A DNA stretch of 64,000 bases, taken from assembly GCA_001600455.1 (NCBI GenBank), contig BCKC01000001.1, forward strand, positions 6,517,418-6,581,417, in the 5' to 3' direction. Position numbers and translations under genes: made by a program. This DNA is from Endocalyx cinctus. Lineage: Eukaryota > Ascomycota > Sordariomycetes > Amphisphaeriales > Apiosporaceae. Every line of letters begins with the position of its first letter. The stretch's first letter is position 1. Positions 34,503-46,515 of this stretch are shown here, one piece after another. The notes below the pieces were generated by a model. It was not told where the DNA came from. It saw only the letters and a list, made by a program, of their open reading frames with translations, and searched no databases.

Positions 34503-36316
34503 TTACATACCAGCATCCGGCTCACCCACAACACCCTCAATCTCCCCCCTCTTCTTCTCCCCTTGCGGCCACCGCTTCCAGCAATACAAGATCGCCAGCG
34601 TGAAAACGATCTCGAGCGCGAAGAAAGCGGTCGCGAGCTGGTACCCGACCTTGAAGTGCGGGGCCTCGCCCGTATTATACGCCAGCAAGGGCACCCAAGC
34701 GGAGAAGGTGAAAGCGGCCGTCTCGACGACGCCGATGATCACGGCCCTATGCTCGGCCGAGTGCGAGCAGATCTCGTTCAGCCAGGTAATGATCAGCGCG
34801 CCCGCGCCCGTCTCGAGGAAGGTCAGGAACCAGCCCGCCATCATGGCCGGGATGTTGTGCTCCGGGTAGACGGACAAGATCGAGGTCCCCGCGATCGCGA
34901 CGAGGCACGCGAAGACGATGACGGGCCAGCGCGTGCCCGTCGCGTCGCTCGTCCACGCGTACGCCAGCGTGAAGATGATCTGCAGCCCGTAACCCGCCGT
35001 CGGGATGATGTTGATCTCTTCGGTCGTGTACAGCTTCGTCGCTTTCAGCCATAGGTTCATGTACGAGTAGATCCGGATCCCGAGCACGTGGAAGATGAAG
35101 ACGGCACAGAACAGGTACAAAGGCCAGGACGTGACGATCTCCCGGATGACCCCCCACGTCAGCTTCTTCATCGGCTTGCGACCGCAGCTCTCCATACGCC
35201 CGATCGCTCGGTTCCGATCATCGTCTTTTAGCCATCGTGCTTTGCTCGACGTCGGCGCATCAGGGATGGCCCAGTATCCGTACAGTGCGATGGGGATTCC
35301 GATAACTCCTGGTAGAAGTAAATAATTTAGTGTCGTTTTCGCGAAGATAGATCTATGCCCAACTAAGGAGGTTGGAACTTACCATCAAAGACGAAAAGCC
35401 ACCGCCAAGCCGCGAGGCCGTCGCGGCCATCCATACCGCTGTATAGTGCAGCCTGAAGATATCTAGTGCAAAATATACGCCGTTAGTTTGAAGCTCGTAA
35501 ATCAGGCGGCGCCAAAAGAAAATCAGTTAAAATCCCGCTTATTTCTTACCCGGAAAACATCTGCGCGGCGCTTGAAGAGGCTTGGAAAATACAAGAGCGC
35601 TTGCCGAGCTCGGCGGGAGTATACCAGCTGCCTAGGAGGGTCATAATACCGGGATAGGCCGAAGCCTCGAGCAGGCCGACAAAGAAGCGGAGCGCGTATA
35701 AGGTCTCGACATTTTTAGCTCCCGCCATGCCGATGACGATGACGCTCCATGCTATCTCCAGACTGGGGAGCCATATGGAGGGTCGGATCTTGGTGAGCAC
35801 CAGCTGGGAAGGGAGCTGCCCCAGGATGTACCCGATGTTCCAGAATGTCGTCAGGAGGTTGAGTTCGTTGCCCGACATTCGCAAGTCCTCTTTCATGCCG
35901 GAAACGTAGGCATTGCTGACCTATAATATATATATGAAAGAAGAGGTCAGATCAAAATCAGACGAAAGTCTTCTTGCTGCTCTTTTTTTTTTTTTTTGGT
36001 AGCTAGAAGAACAAAAGAAACATGTTTATCGTTGAGAAGACAAAATAAACCCCCTTACGTTCGTCTGGTCCAGGTACTTGACAAAATACGCGACGCAGCA
36101 GTAACTTAGGATCCACCAATCAAGCTTCGCGATGAACTTCCGCTCTTCGGGCGACTTATCGAACGAGTCCCAAACGACAACGGCGATTCTCTGCCTCAGC
36201 GAGCGCTTCTGCGTCGGCGGGTGGTAATCGCTCTCTTCCACGCTCGTTAGCTTGACCGACGACGTGTCGGTCTTTACCCCCTCTCCGGTGGGGACTCTCT
36301 CGAGATCTCGTTCCAT
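34503..36316 (-). CDS. MFS permease, Dal5/Liz1-type anion:cation symporter family, 504 aa
   Basis: Plasma-membrane secondary transporter. Four exons, 36316-36059, 35920-35550, 35462-35383 and 35308-34503, close to 505 codons with stop. The cytosolic N-terminus is followed by LDWWILSYCCVAYFVKYLDQTN, whose junction reads NVSNAYVSGMKEDL. Next come LTTFWNIGYILGQLPSQLVLTKIRPSIW, RFFVGLLEASAYPGIMTLLGSWYTP and a WRWLFVFDG junction, all standard Dal5/ACS-family landmarks. A central polar loop separates two six-helix bundles. The tail is acidic after the last helix (FALEIVFTLAILYCW). Family members carry allantoate, pantothenate, biotin or nicotinate; the YFVKYLDQTN wording is closest to pantothenate-type transporters in my memory, but substrate is not assignable. 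The stop codon overlaps a GTATGT motif, yet no downstream exon is apparent. Confidence 0.88.
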
Positions 36317-37741
36317 TTTCTCTCGCTCTCACGATCGTCGCCCGCTACAATTTAAAACTCGAGAGCGAATATGCCTAAAGAAAAGCAAAAGAAAACTGAA
36401 TTGTTCCCGCGGCGCTGTACTGGATAATTAATTATCACACTTCCTGCGGAGGAACGAAACTCTCAGCGCGTCCGTGCTGTCGAGGTGCAGATCGAGGGAA
36501 GATCCTGACAGAGAGTCTGGAGGTAACTAGGAGGGTCTTCTTCTAATTATTTCACATTATATATCTATATCTCTCTACATATATCACAGCTATCAAAACG
36601 TCGTCCCGGCTTCTCGGGTCAACGAACCCTGTATCCGCAAAGACCTCTTGAGTCCTGATAACGTGCTTTTATTTGGCTATGATGAAAGAGCTTCCTCCGT
36701 TAGGTTTTTTTACTCCCCACTATATCGCTGATAAAATGATCGTGATAAAGCTATAGTATGATAACGTAGGGGTATGTCAATGTCGGTAAGAGGACCGATC
36801 ACCCAGGGTTTCCTTGCATAGGTATATATGATTGGGGTAATACCAGATATTAGTGTCCGCTCCTTAGTCCTACCTACGTAATCGCGGAAATTTACATATG
36901 ATATCTACACCTAGCTCATAGACTCTACTTTTCGATAGCGGTAATATATATGTATATAAGTCGATCAATTTTGTATAACCAGCCTTTGACAGGGCCGTCA
37001 TCAATTGTCTGTGGAGTGGAAGGTATTGTATGTATCATAATAAGAACCACTATGATCGCTACCTCCGTCAGCTTGATATGGGTTCTTGGAAACAGTCCGA
37101 AGCGCTGTCTTCCTTCTTGCGCGGTTCTCGGAGCGGCTCCATGCAAGACAATGAGAGGAGGAATGTATTATGCCAATACTTCCTGGACTGCTAGGTTACC
37201 GTTATTGAATGATGCGGGTCGGTATAGATCGTCTACCATACCTAAAACAGAAATTCCTATCGGAATGTAGTCCGACGTTCGACAAATTTACTTAGATCAG
37301 CTTAGTTTACATCTCAATACCAAAACCCCTAGCTTCAGGGTCTTCCTAGCCAGTCAGTGTAAAGCTAAAGAAATGTACAATAAGAAACCGATCCTTCTAA
37401 TAAATCACCTCCGAGTGGTGACCGATGAGGGGAGTATGTTCCGTCTCTGTAGGTAGGTAGATAGATGATGTGACAAAGAGCTTCCGAGCTCTCTTTTCGC
37501 CGCACTCAAAAAAAAAAGAAAATGTGACTTTTTCCTTCTTCTGTCTCTCTCTTCTTCCCTTTTCCTTTATCCATTTTGTAGAATTTTGATGTCGTGAATT
37601 TCACCTATATACCCCTCCTTTGACCCCGCGAACGAGAGGAAGCAACCAACCAAGCCTATCCACTCCCCTAAACAAAAAGCACTTCCCCTCCCCTCCATCA
37701 ACCAGAAATACCAAATAACAGCCGCAGCCCCAAAAGCAGCC
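36317..37741. promoter_or_regulatory. Divergent promoter region of MFS permease and M19 dipeptidase-like gene
   Basis: 1.4 kb between two divergent starts. The stretch before 37742 is rich in CT and CA tracts (TTCTTCTGTCTCTCTC, CTCCCCTCCC), usual for a strongly expressed fungal gene. Overlapping short frames on both strands at 36925-37270 show no conserved features and I do not call a gene. Confidence 0.4.
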
Positions 37742-38746
37742 ATGGTATCGGAAGCGGAAGCCCGCGAGATCTACGCCTCGGCGATCCACTTCGACGGGCT
37801 CAACATCTGCAACTGGTCGCGCGACATCTTCGAATCGTGGCGCGCCGGCGGCATCACCGGCGTCTCCTGCACGTGCGGGCTCTGGGAGGGGTTGCGCGGC
37901 AGCCTCGCCAACGTGGTGCAGTGGAAGCGCTGGTTCGAGGAGCATGCGGACCTCATCGCGCAGGCGACCAGCGTCGCCGACGTCCGCGCGGCGAAGCGGT
38001 CCGGCCGGACCGCCGTCCTGCTGTCGTGGCAGAACACGGCCGGGATCGAGGACCGGCTCGAGTACCTGCGCGTCTTCCGCGACCTCGGCGTCCGCAAGAT
38101 GCAGCTCACGTACAACACCCAGAACTACTCGGGCGCCGGCTACACCGAGCTCCACGATTCCGGCCTCACCGGCTTCGGCAGGGAGGTCGTCGACGAGATG
38201 GCCCGCCTCGGCATCGTCTGCGATCTCAGCCACGTCGGCCCGAGGACGAGCGAGGACGTCATCGAGTACGCGCCCGCCGGGAAGCCGCCTTGCTTCTCCC
38301 ACGTGCTCCCCGCGGGCATGAAGGAGCACGCCCGGAACAAGTCGGATCACCTCATCAAGCTGATCGGGTCCAAGGGCGGCTTCGTCGGCCTGTCACAGTT
38401 CGGCCCGCACATGGCGAAAGGGAACGATAGCACCGTGGATGACTACGTGGACGCGCTCGACTACGTCATCGGACTGATCGGTGAGGACCTCGTGGGTGTC
38501 GGTTCCGACGCGAGCGAGGGTCACGGGCGGCCTAGCGAGTTCATGGCCTGGTGTAATAAAGATAAAGGTTATGCCCGACAACTTACCCCTTGGGGTAGTC
38601 AGAAGGTCGTCAAGCCACTTGGTCCCTTAGCGGACAGGGCCGAGCTCGCCTGTGCTATGGCTAGGAAGGGCTGGAGCGAGGCCAAGATGCGAAAAGTCCT
38701 AGGAGAGAATTGGTTGAACTATCTCGAGAAGATCTTTGGTGAATGA
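37742..38746 (+). CDS. Peptidase M19 (membrane dipeptidase)-like hydrolase, 334 aa
   Basis: Amidohydrolase-fold enzyme of the renal-dipeptidase family, normally with two zinc ions, cleaving dipeptides. Single exon with a strong start (GCCATGG). Metal ligands visible: H16-x-D18 (AIHFDGL), the two histidines in CDLSHVGPRTS and PPCFSHV, and the C-terminal Asp in GVGSDASEG. The bridging glutamate, normally in an IEG motif, appears to be replaced: the sequence there reads SWQNTAGIEDRLEYL. I recall this QNT-type variant from a bacterial subgroup with near-identical wording, so it may be a distinct activity rather than decay. There is no signal peptide or GPI signal, unlike mammalian members, so probably cytosolic. 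GC content is higher than in its surroundings, giving long open shadows on both strands. Confidence 0.85.
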   Translation: MVSEAEAREIYASAIHFDGLNICNWSRDIFESWRAGGITGVSCTCGLWEGLRGSLANVVQWKRWFEEHADLIAQATSVADVRAAKRSGRTAVLLSWQNTAGIEDRLEYLRVFRDLGVRKMQLTYNTQNYSGAGYTELHDSGLTGFGREVVDEMARLGIVCDLSHVGPRTSEDVIEYAPAGKPPCFSHVLPAGMKEHARNKSDHLIKLIGSKGGFVGLSQFGPHMAKGNDSTVDDYVDALDYVIGLIGEDLVGVGSDASEGHGRPSEFMAWCNKDKGYARQLTPWGSQKVVKPLGPLADRAELACAMARKGWSEAKMRKVLGENWLNYLEKIFGE

Positions 38747-39508
38747 TCAGCTTGTTCTTATTGTCCATATGAAAGGCTCGTTGTCGGCGAGAAGGATGTT
38801 CTAACAACCTATGTATAAAATAAGTAAAAAAAAGTCATTAAGGGAAGCATATCTTCACATTAATTATACTACTATCTATCCGCATATTATGTATCGACAA
38901 TTAGACTAGACTACCATGAGCTTATTGTGCTTAATGATAGGTTGCCAAGTAGGAGTAGTTGGGTGGGTGGCGTAATTGATTAAATCACAATATCGCAACT
39001 ATTATCTCTCAAGCACGACCGTGAGGCAATAAACTAGAATTAAAGACTCTCGCTCCCATTACCGCTATGCTAGCTATCGCTATGTAGAAAATGTTTCTTT
39101 TCGTGAGGCTCATTTTCAGAAAAATGACATTTTTGAAAAACCTATCCCTATAAACGCCCTGCTCGGATGTAGTGTAAAATAATTCAAAATCGCGCAAAAT
39201 TTCCTTCGGATTATGTGTAATCGTCAACAACCGATCTCCTCTCCTAGCTTACATATTCGACATTAGTACTACTTATTAACAACCTCTGTTTTCCATTCCA
39301 GGAAATTAGCGTTTCTCTGCTTTGTTCTTTTTTTGGCTTTTTATTGGAGACCAGTCTTGTTTCTTCTATACAATAAAAATCCCCATCTTATACAGACAGG
39401 CGAGCGATGTTTTCGTTTCATTAAAACAAGAAATAATAAGAAATTCGTTGCAATTGGTGTTGGGTGTATATATTACGTCGAGTTCGTGATTAGGGTTGAA
39501 TAGACTGG
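38747..39508. other. Convergent 3' spacer
   Basis: Between the M19-like gene (+) and the TRP-like gene (-). AT-rich. A GTAGTTGGGTGGGTG stretch near 38956 recalls the 3' half of fungal 5S rRNA, but nothing else matches. No gene called. Confidence 0.5.
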
Positions 39509-42500
39509 TTAGTGTCGACCAGACACCGAAGAGCTTGGACTTGGTCTTCCGTGGTCGTCAACTAGCTCTGCACTGCTCCCCATCAAGTCCATGCGCTGGA
39601 CTGGATCGATTCTACTTATGTTTCGTTGATGGACGAATCCGTAATTGGCCGGTCGTTCATCTCCACTCTCGCCTTGAAATCCTGCTACCTGGTTGAGGTC
39701 CTCCGTAGGGGTCGTAGAACTGGCAGACAGTCGCCTCTGAGAGTTGCTACGGTCGAAAGGTAACCTTGCCGTTGCAGTTAGATGAGTGTTTTCCTCTTCG
39801 TCACCGGTAGCAGGACGAGATTGCGACTCTGATCTTGAACCTGGCGACTCATAATTAAGTAGCGTGGCTGAGTGGCGTTTAGAACTCTTTCTAGGCACTT
39901 CAGGAACATCTGGTATCTCCTCTTCAGGAGGTATCCTCGCGGTCCTCTGTGACGGATGCCTGCTTGCTTTACTCGACTTCGACTGAACTCTGCTGGGGAA
40001 TTTGAAACTTTCACCTGCATCAAGATCTGGCAAAAGAGGTGGATCTTTGCTGACTGGTGCAAAGTCCACGCTACCTTCATCGTCCGATCCGGGTTCATTT
40101 GGCCCAGTAAGCAAATCACCCGTCGCTTCTGTTTGGCTGGCACGCTTCTTCTTTGACTTTGGCACGTCGTCGTCATCGCTCTCGATGGGACCGTTCCGCA
40201 GTACACCCATGGCAACGGGAATACCCTCGGGTGGTGCCTCGTCGCTGAAATCACCGCCCCTGGCTTTCATGGCGGGAGGCATTCTTGCACTCCTAACAAC
40301 CTCGAATCCCTTGCCTTTATCCTTTGTCTTTCCACCGAAAAAGCCCTTCAACCAGCCAGTAGCAGTGGCTACCGGGCTCGTGGGGTCGGCGGGTCCGGTT
40401 CCCAGCCTGCGTCCAGGACTATCAGAGTTAAGTGCCGGTCCTCTCACACCGTAGTAAAAATCGACTTCCCGGGTGGAGTAATCTGCTCTAGGGGCAAATA
40501 CTGGTTGATAAAGTGCAGGGGCTGGAGCAGGTGTAATCTCAGCATCGCCAGGTATGGGAGCTTGGCTCATACGTTTGGTAGAAAGGTCAATACTAGTTAC
40601 CGAACCGCGAGCTCTATGAGATGATGCTGATCCACCGTCTTCCAATGTCCCACGGCGAGCACGGGGCGGCCGATAATATGGATCTGCCGCGGGCTGAGGT
40701 CGAGTAGCCTGTCCAGGCGACGGCAGGAAAGAGAAGCTGGCAGCTTCAGGTGTCGTTGGAGTAAAGGTGGTACTGCCACCCAGCGGTATCGAATAGACAT
40801 CTACACTACGGGCATCTAGAGCACTGGAGCTCCTCTGATTCATCATTAGACCCATGCTTGCGGCGGAATCGCTCCTAACGCGGCCGTATCCTCCTCGCTT
40901 AGACATATTCTCGGCGCCCAACATGGCGGTACTACTCAGTTGGCTCTGTCGAGATGGAGCGCCGCGCCTGTCCACGGCGCGTCTCGCCAGCTGGCGAGCA
41001 CCAAATATTTTGTTGAGGCCACCCCTAGTTTGCCCGTGAAGATCATCACCACCAGCACCACATAAACGAGCAATCACCTCGATGATGGTTTGCGCCGCGT
41101 TCAGGAAGAAGCCGAATACGAGGACTAATCCATGTATAAGCAAGATAGCGTAACCAATCCAGCCCTTCGGTCCCTCGGTAACTCCTAGGGACGGAATGAA
41201 TGCGATCATCAGTATAATGCAGATAAACCGAAGAGCTGCGAACCCGGCATGATAAACATTCATCGAGGTATCGGGGTGAAAGGGACGGAATGCATGAAGT
41301 GTCAGCATCTGTACAACCTCACAAACGGCAAGTATCACTATCTGGGCGGTGCCAGATGGTTGAACTGCTCCGATTGCGATACCTCGAAGGAGCGTCAGGA
41401 TGACGGGGATGAGGGCAAAAGCCGCAGCTTGATCAGAGTACGTGTTATACAGAGGGCCGTAAAGAAGCACAGTAGGTAAATCGTCGAACAAATGACCTCT
41501 AGGTTTGGTTGTTGCGATGAGATACATCAACCATATTCCAAACCCAATGACAGTAGCAAGGGTCAAGACGGCGAAGGCAACAAGAACTCCTTGGGACTCC
41601 TGGGCGACAACGAGTTGAAAGGCCGAAATTGCGACGACGGGGAGAAGAAAATAGTTGAATACTATTCGGACTACATTGCCGGCCGAAAAGGGGATGTTCT
41701 TCGCGCGGTAGTCCTCTTCGGGGATATTGTTGAAAAATCTATAAACCCATCGAAAAAAGAACCCAAGCTGGGTAATAACCAGGACGCCACCAATGATACC
41801 GAGTAGCCATATAATCATACTCGCCCAAATATCCTCAGCCTCACCTACGCCGTTGAGCTGGGCCGTGTGCTGAAGCCCGTATGGTCCCTCGGTGAAGTAT
41901 ATGCCGTCGCGGATGCTTTGGAACGGTTCGGCGCCGGACACGAAAGTCTGATTGAATATCAAGCTCGACCACGAGACCTGACTGACGACAGGTTGAAAGA
42001 AACCCGGATACGACAGTGACAGGGAGCCGGATAAGACAATGAACTGAATGTATTGCAAACAATCACCAAATCCAGGAGTAACTAGGCGAAGGAGATCCGG
42101 ATCTCTGCCATAATTCGATGTCCAGTGGAAAATGTTGCTGGTACCCCACGGGCTAAAGGTAGCAGAGAAGGCCGTTGCAAAGCCCACGAGTATCAGAACG
42201 AATAATGGGAGGAACTTAAGGGGCCAAGCAATGCCTCCAAGGTTAGGTGTGACGACTGTAGATATGCACCCAATCGAGGTCCTTGACGCGTCTCCGTACC
42301 ATACAATCAAAGTTGGTGCAAACGAGCTGAAAGAATACGTCGAGAAAAATTCATGGGTAATATTAATCGAGGGAAGACCATCAGGCAGGTTCCTATACCA
42401 AGCAACGTTAGTGAACGCTATTCTTTTTTTTTTCCTTTGCTTTTTGGGGTGGGACCTACAGTTCCGTGGTATTAAAGACAGGGCCCAGAGGACACGTGCC

Positions 42501-42926
42501 GTTCGTAAGCTGGTCGCAGAATCTGAAGTCGTCAACGTAAGGTTCGTACGTCAAGACGTCAACTTTGCTATGCAAAGTCGTTGCCTTGTTGACGCCGTCT
42601 GGAAAAGGGGTGGTCACAATCTTTCCGTTCAGGGCCTTATCGGGGTCGTCCCAATCCGACGAATTCCAGGCGGGAAGCGGGTCGCTCCCGGCTCTTCCCG
42701 TCACATTCCCCCATACTCTTACAAGCAAGTTATGCTCCGGGTTCTGGTAATCGAAGGTGGCATCCGCGTAAATGGGGTAGAATTGCAACTGGACCTGATC
42801 CCGAGGTATAGCTTGGTTGGTCCATATGTAGTTGTCGGGCAGGCAATTCTTGAAGGGTATCTCTACGGCCCGTACAGGTTGGATGAATACGCAAACTAGA
42901 ACTATCAAGGCGACGTTCAGGAGCAT
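39509..42926 (-). CDS. ML-like domain TRP/FLC-family membrane protein, 1116 aa
   Basis: Related to fungal TRP-like proteins (FLC1-3, S. pombe Pkd2), implicated in calcium and FAD homeostasis and wall integrity. Exons 42926-42460 and 42392-39509 (donor GTAGGT, acceptor GGTATAG), phase closed on a Leu codon, 1117 codons with stop. I start at the ATG giving MLLNVALIVLVCVFIQPVRA, a clear signal peptide; the longer open frame upstream is probably 5' UTR. An N-terminal ML-like domain with paired cysteines (FKNCLPDNYIW, CDQLTNGTCPLGPVFNTTE, IGCIST) extends to about residue 215. A TRP-type region of about nine helices follows (ASMIIWLLGIIGGVLVITQ, LCGAGGDDL after the last helix). From about residue 620 to the end is a ~490-residue disordered cytosolic tail rich in Ser, Pro and Arg with acidic SDDDD clusters, much longer than in yeast homologues. 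Confidence 0.85.
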
Positions 42927-45900
42927 TGATAAATTAACACGTAAGAAACTCCGATGTCGTGCTGACCGGGGACATTTTTGGTGTGTTGAACAGAGCGGGG
43001 TGCTCCTCTGGCAACTGCGCCTCATGCTAAGATATCGTGTACGACTCCTCTCATATTTTCCCCCGTTTAAGTGTTCGCGTCTCGTCGGAGTGCTCGAGGC
43101 GGATAGATCTGAGGTTCGAATCATCGTTGTCAATCCGTTGCGGGTCGGTGACGACATCATATGAAATCTTGTCGGGAGAGGCGCAACAGAAATTGGGACT
43201 CGATCACTAAACCCTCATCATGCGTAAGAGGGCCGGTCCCTCGGGAATCCGTGATAGGATATCTGTCAACGGTGGGGATATCGTCTGTTTATCTCTATGT
43301 CATATACAAAAACAAAAAAACAAAACAGTATTCAGAATCGAAGGCTGAATGTGAAGGGTAACGTAGTGGACCCTTTATTCGACACGGAACTAGTAGACAA
43401 TAATCGCGAAGGACAGGGCGTGAGATAAACGATAGAATTTCCCGTATCAATACCTAAATTTTTATTTCTTCTTCTGCCTCTTTTTTTTAATTATTATTTT
43501 TTTTATTAATTTTTTCTCCCAAAGGCAAAAAAAAAAAAAGGTGATATAATTTTTTTTTTTTTAAACGAGCGAAAGAGGAAAAGAAGCTTGTTGAGTTTAC
43601 CTTAGGCAGAACAAAACTTTGAAACAATGAAATCAGTCGCTTTTCTGTTCCTCTTTTCGATTGCCCTTGCTACTTTGCTTGTGGCAGTGTTTTGGCAGTG
43701 CAATGTCCAGGGGTATCTAATTAGTGGATGTTTTAGTGATTAATTGACGCTGATTGGCCTATTCCAACTTGTTCCGTTATCCTTTAGTGTTTATACTACT
43801 TATTTTCAATGATTAGGCCATACTAATAACCCTAGCGTACACTGCCTTAGCGTACCAACAACCCCTAAAATCCTAGTGCTCGTATCCTCTCGGACCACCT
43901 GAAGCGTACATGAAAGTACTCCGTACCCAGAAATCATTCTATAAAAACACCCGAAATAGGTAGCTGAAGAGAATTATGACGTGTTATAGGAGGACCTCAT
44001 TGTCTCTAAAATGCATAAATGTAACCTACGGTATTAGTGTGTGTGTACCTATAACAGATCGTTTTAAAGACATACGATTCAATCCCTCAAGACTCTACCG
44101 TAATACGTATAAACTAAATAAATATCTCATAAACATAACTACGTAATAAAATAAGTTCTCACCGAATCGATAATTGCTTACATATTTACTTAAGTAGTTA
44201 TATATATATATATATGTCCAGGTATAAACATAAGTACGTTTGTAAAACTTCCAACATCCATGAAAAAATGGAAAATGAGTTCTTGGTATGTTTTGAGGCA
44301 CGTATTTATTAGTGCTTAGAGCCCTGGAGACGGATATGCGGAAGTTCGGTTTATATTACCTGTATCTGTACTATGTAATACCGTTGAATAAGTATAAGTA
44401 GGATAAGCTGAGTTGTGATGAGCCGACAATAAGGTGACGCCAACACATCATTACAGATCCCCAATCCCATCCATTCGCGATCACAGTATGTCTTGACGTT
44501 ATAAGTAATTGGTGTCACTGCATACTTTCGGTTCATTTGTTTCTTTTTCTTTTCTTCATTTATCTATGTACGTATGTGCCGATCCCCAAACCAGAGAGAA
44601 TGTTTTGTTTCTGACAACCAAATAAAAATCCCGTTCAACCACCCCCCCTTCCACGTCTTAAAAATACAGTACCGTCCGTACTCAATCAAATCTGACGTAG
44701 AAATATTCCCAACGATACGGGACCGATACTTAACTTAATTATTACGCTAGTGTGGCATGTGCGATTTCAACCTCTCTAAAAAGCAGGTTCGTCATTTGCT
44801 ATCTCCATGATTATTCCCATTGCCAAAGCCAATAAGAACTGTCTGATCGAGAGAGAGAGAAAAGTCGCGCGGGTATATCGTGACAATGACAACGTGTAAC
44901 TCGATTAGAGACTCTTGACTCGGATTCAATGCATTTAGGAAAAAAAAACACATACGTGTATATCGTCTCCTTTTTTTTTTTTTTTTTTTTTTTGTGTTTT
45001 CGAAATCCTTGGTAAATCACACGCTTGCGGCCGTACGAGATCAATAGTAGGAGTATCTCCTAGACGACGCTTACAAGCTTAAGCCCCATATAACTACGAT
45101 GTAGGTTAGTATACTGTAATTATTTTTAGTAGTCAACAAGTAAATATTAGCAGACTACCTGACTATTAAGTTAGCATCTGTCGTTAGCTCCGCCGATAGA
45201 AAATACATATGTATGCAAAAAGCAAGGAGAATAGGGAACAAAGAATAAGAAATTCTCCGAATGGCTTTCTAGTATATTTTGGAATCTTTTTTTTTTTTTT
45301 GTTTCTTTTCATATGCTAGGTTGCTATGTAAGTATCTCGCGGTGGCGTATTGAGTGGTTCGTGTCATCCACACCGACAGGTGCCATACGATGTTACTAAA
45401 ATAACCGTCGGAAGGATTCTTATTCGCCGTGTAGGAGACGAAGACGAGATACGTTCCCTTTTTTTTTCACCTTTTCCTTCTCATGCATATTCTACCTACG
45501 AATCATACGTACATATATATATCCATGCAGCTGGATTTCTTGGGCGGGGTTATGCGTTAGGTCACAAAGATCACCGTTCGCCTACCCCCGAACCTATTAT
45601 TAATTAGCATCATATAACCGACAGAAGAGCTGAGCTATATGCAGTTCTTCATTTCGAAAAATGTTTCCAGATTGGATCCGAAAAGAAGGGGGAAAACACG
45701 CAGGACTTCGGCCATCTCCATCAAAATCACGCGTCTATTTCGTACTGTATTTTTACTTTACCGTTATGCAAACATTTGAGAACTTTTTTGTTTTTCTTTT
45801 AGAAAGCATTGAATCCCTCCCCGAAATAAAATACAATGTCGCCGGGCCAGGTAACTGGGGATGCAGATCATCTTAAGATTTGTGATTGAGATGAATTATA

Positions 45901-46515
45901 TCCCGCCGATCTTAAGCACAAAATCAGGGCATACCTCCCAGATTCCGGCACTTTCATGTGTATGTCTCCAACCATATCGTCATAGATTCAGACCAGTACC
46001 AAAAAAAAAAAAACTGATAAATGAGCCGAAAGAGGGTACAATATAGATGGAAGTAATCGAGATCTAATTGCGGTATGTCTCAGGTAAATATGTATATGTA
46101 TGTAATCATTTCTAGTTGTACTCACCTTACCTAATAGTGGACACCGCCCCAGATCCATGGCCGGGGATGTATTATGTATCCATAATTCCCTAAACTTAAC
46201 AGAGTTCATCACCATTGAACCAATAAACTCAAGTGAACATGATGATATAAAAGCATACATGACCTTGTTTCTGCAAGTTACTATATTGTGTTGTAAAGCA
46301 AAGTAAACTAAAGTAAAGCAAAATAGTTTCTCATATCATGTAAGCAAGAACCTCAAAGCTCGAAAAATGCGGGTTACCTCCTCTAGTCAAGTACCGTCAA
46401 CACAACAATATAGCGCTTTTGCCATATATCTCCTTCTCATATAAGCATGCAGTGTTCTATGATATAATTACAGATCTCATCACCTCTGGAAGCGCATAGA
46501 TAATTAGCTCTAGTT
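42927..46515. other. Intergenic region, 3.6 kb, AT-rich with long homopolymers
   Basis: Lies between the start of the TRP-like gene and the 3' end of the MutL homologue. Contains poly-A/T runs (about 43529-43562, a 23-nt T run at 44971-44993, 45287-45300) and TA microsatellite near 44202-44217. One small hydrophobic ORF at 43627-43743 is listed separately. No other gene is supported. Confidence 0.5.
43627..43743 (+). CDS. Candidate 38-aa hydrophobic peptide ORF
   Basis: ATG in a good fungal context (AAACAATGA), followed by MKSVAFLFLFSIALATLLVAVFW, then QCNVQ, a Gly-Tyr, and a Cys before the stop. It looks like a signal peptide or membrane helix. It could be a stand-alone micropeptide or the first exon of a small secreted protein; a GT-rich stretch follows but no second exon is convincing. 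It lies just downstream of a poly-T tract. Confidence 0.25.
   Translation: MKSVAFLFLFSIALATLLVAVFWQCNVQGYLISGCFSD

Noticed and set aside
36925..37270. Overlapping plus and minus frames in the MFS/M19 promoter
   Set aside because: Each is compatible with chance for this base composition, and neither has motifs.
37601..38430. Long frames overlapping the M19-like gene on both strands
   Set aside because: GC-driven shadows; only the 37742-38746 frame has family motifs.
38950..38980. 5S rRNA-like GTAGTTGGGTGGGTG
   Set aside because: Only about 15 bases resemble the 3' half of 5S rRNA, and the rest of the gene, including its 5' half, is absent.
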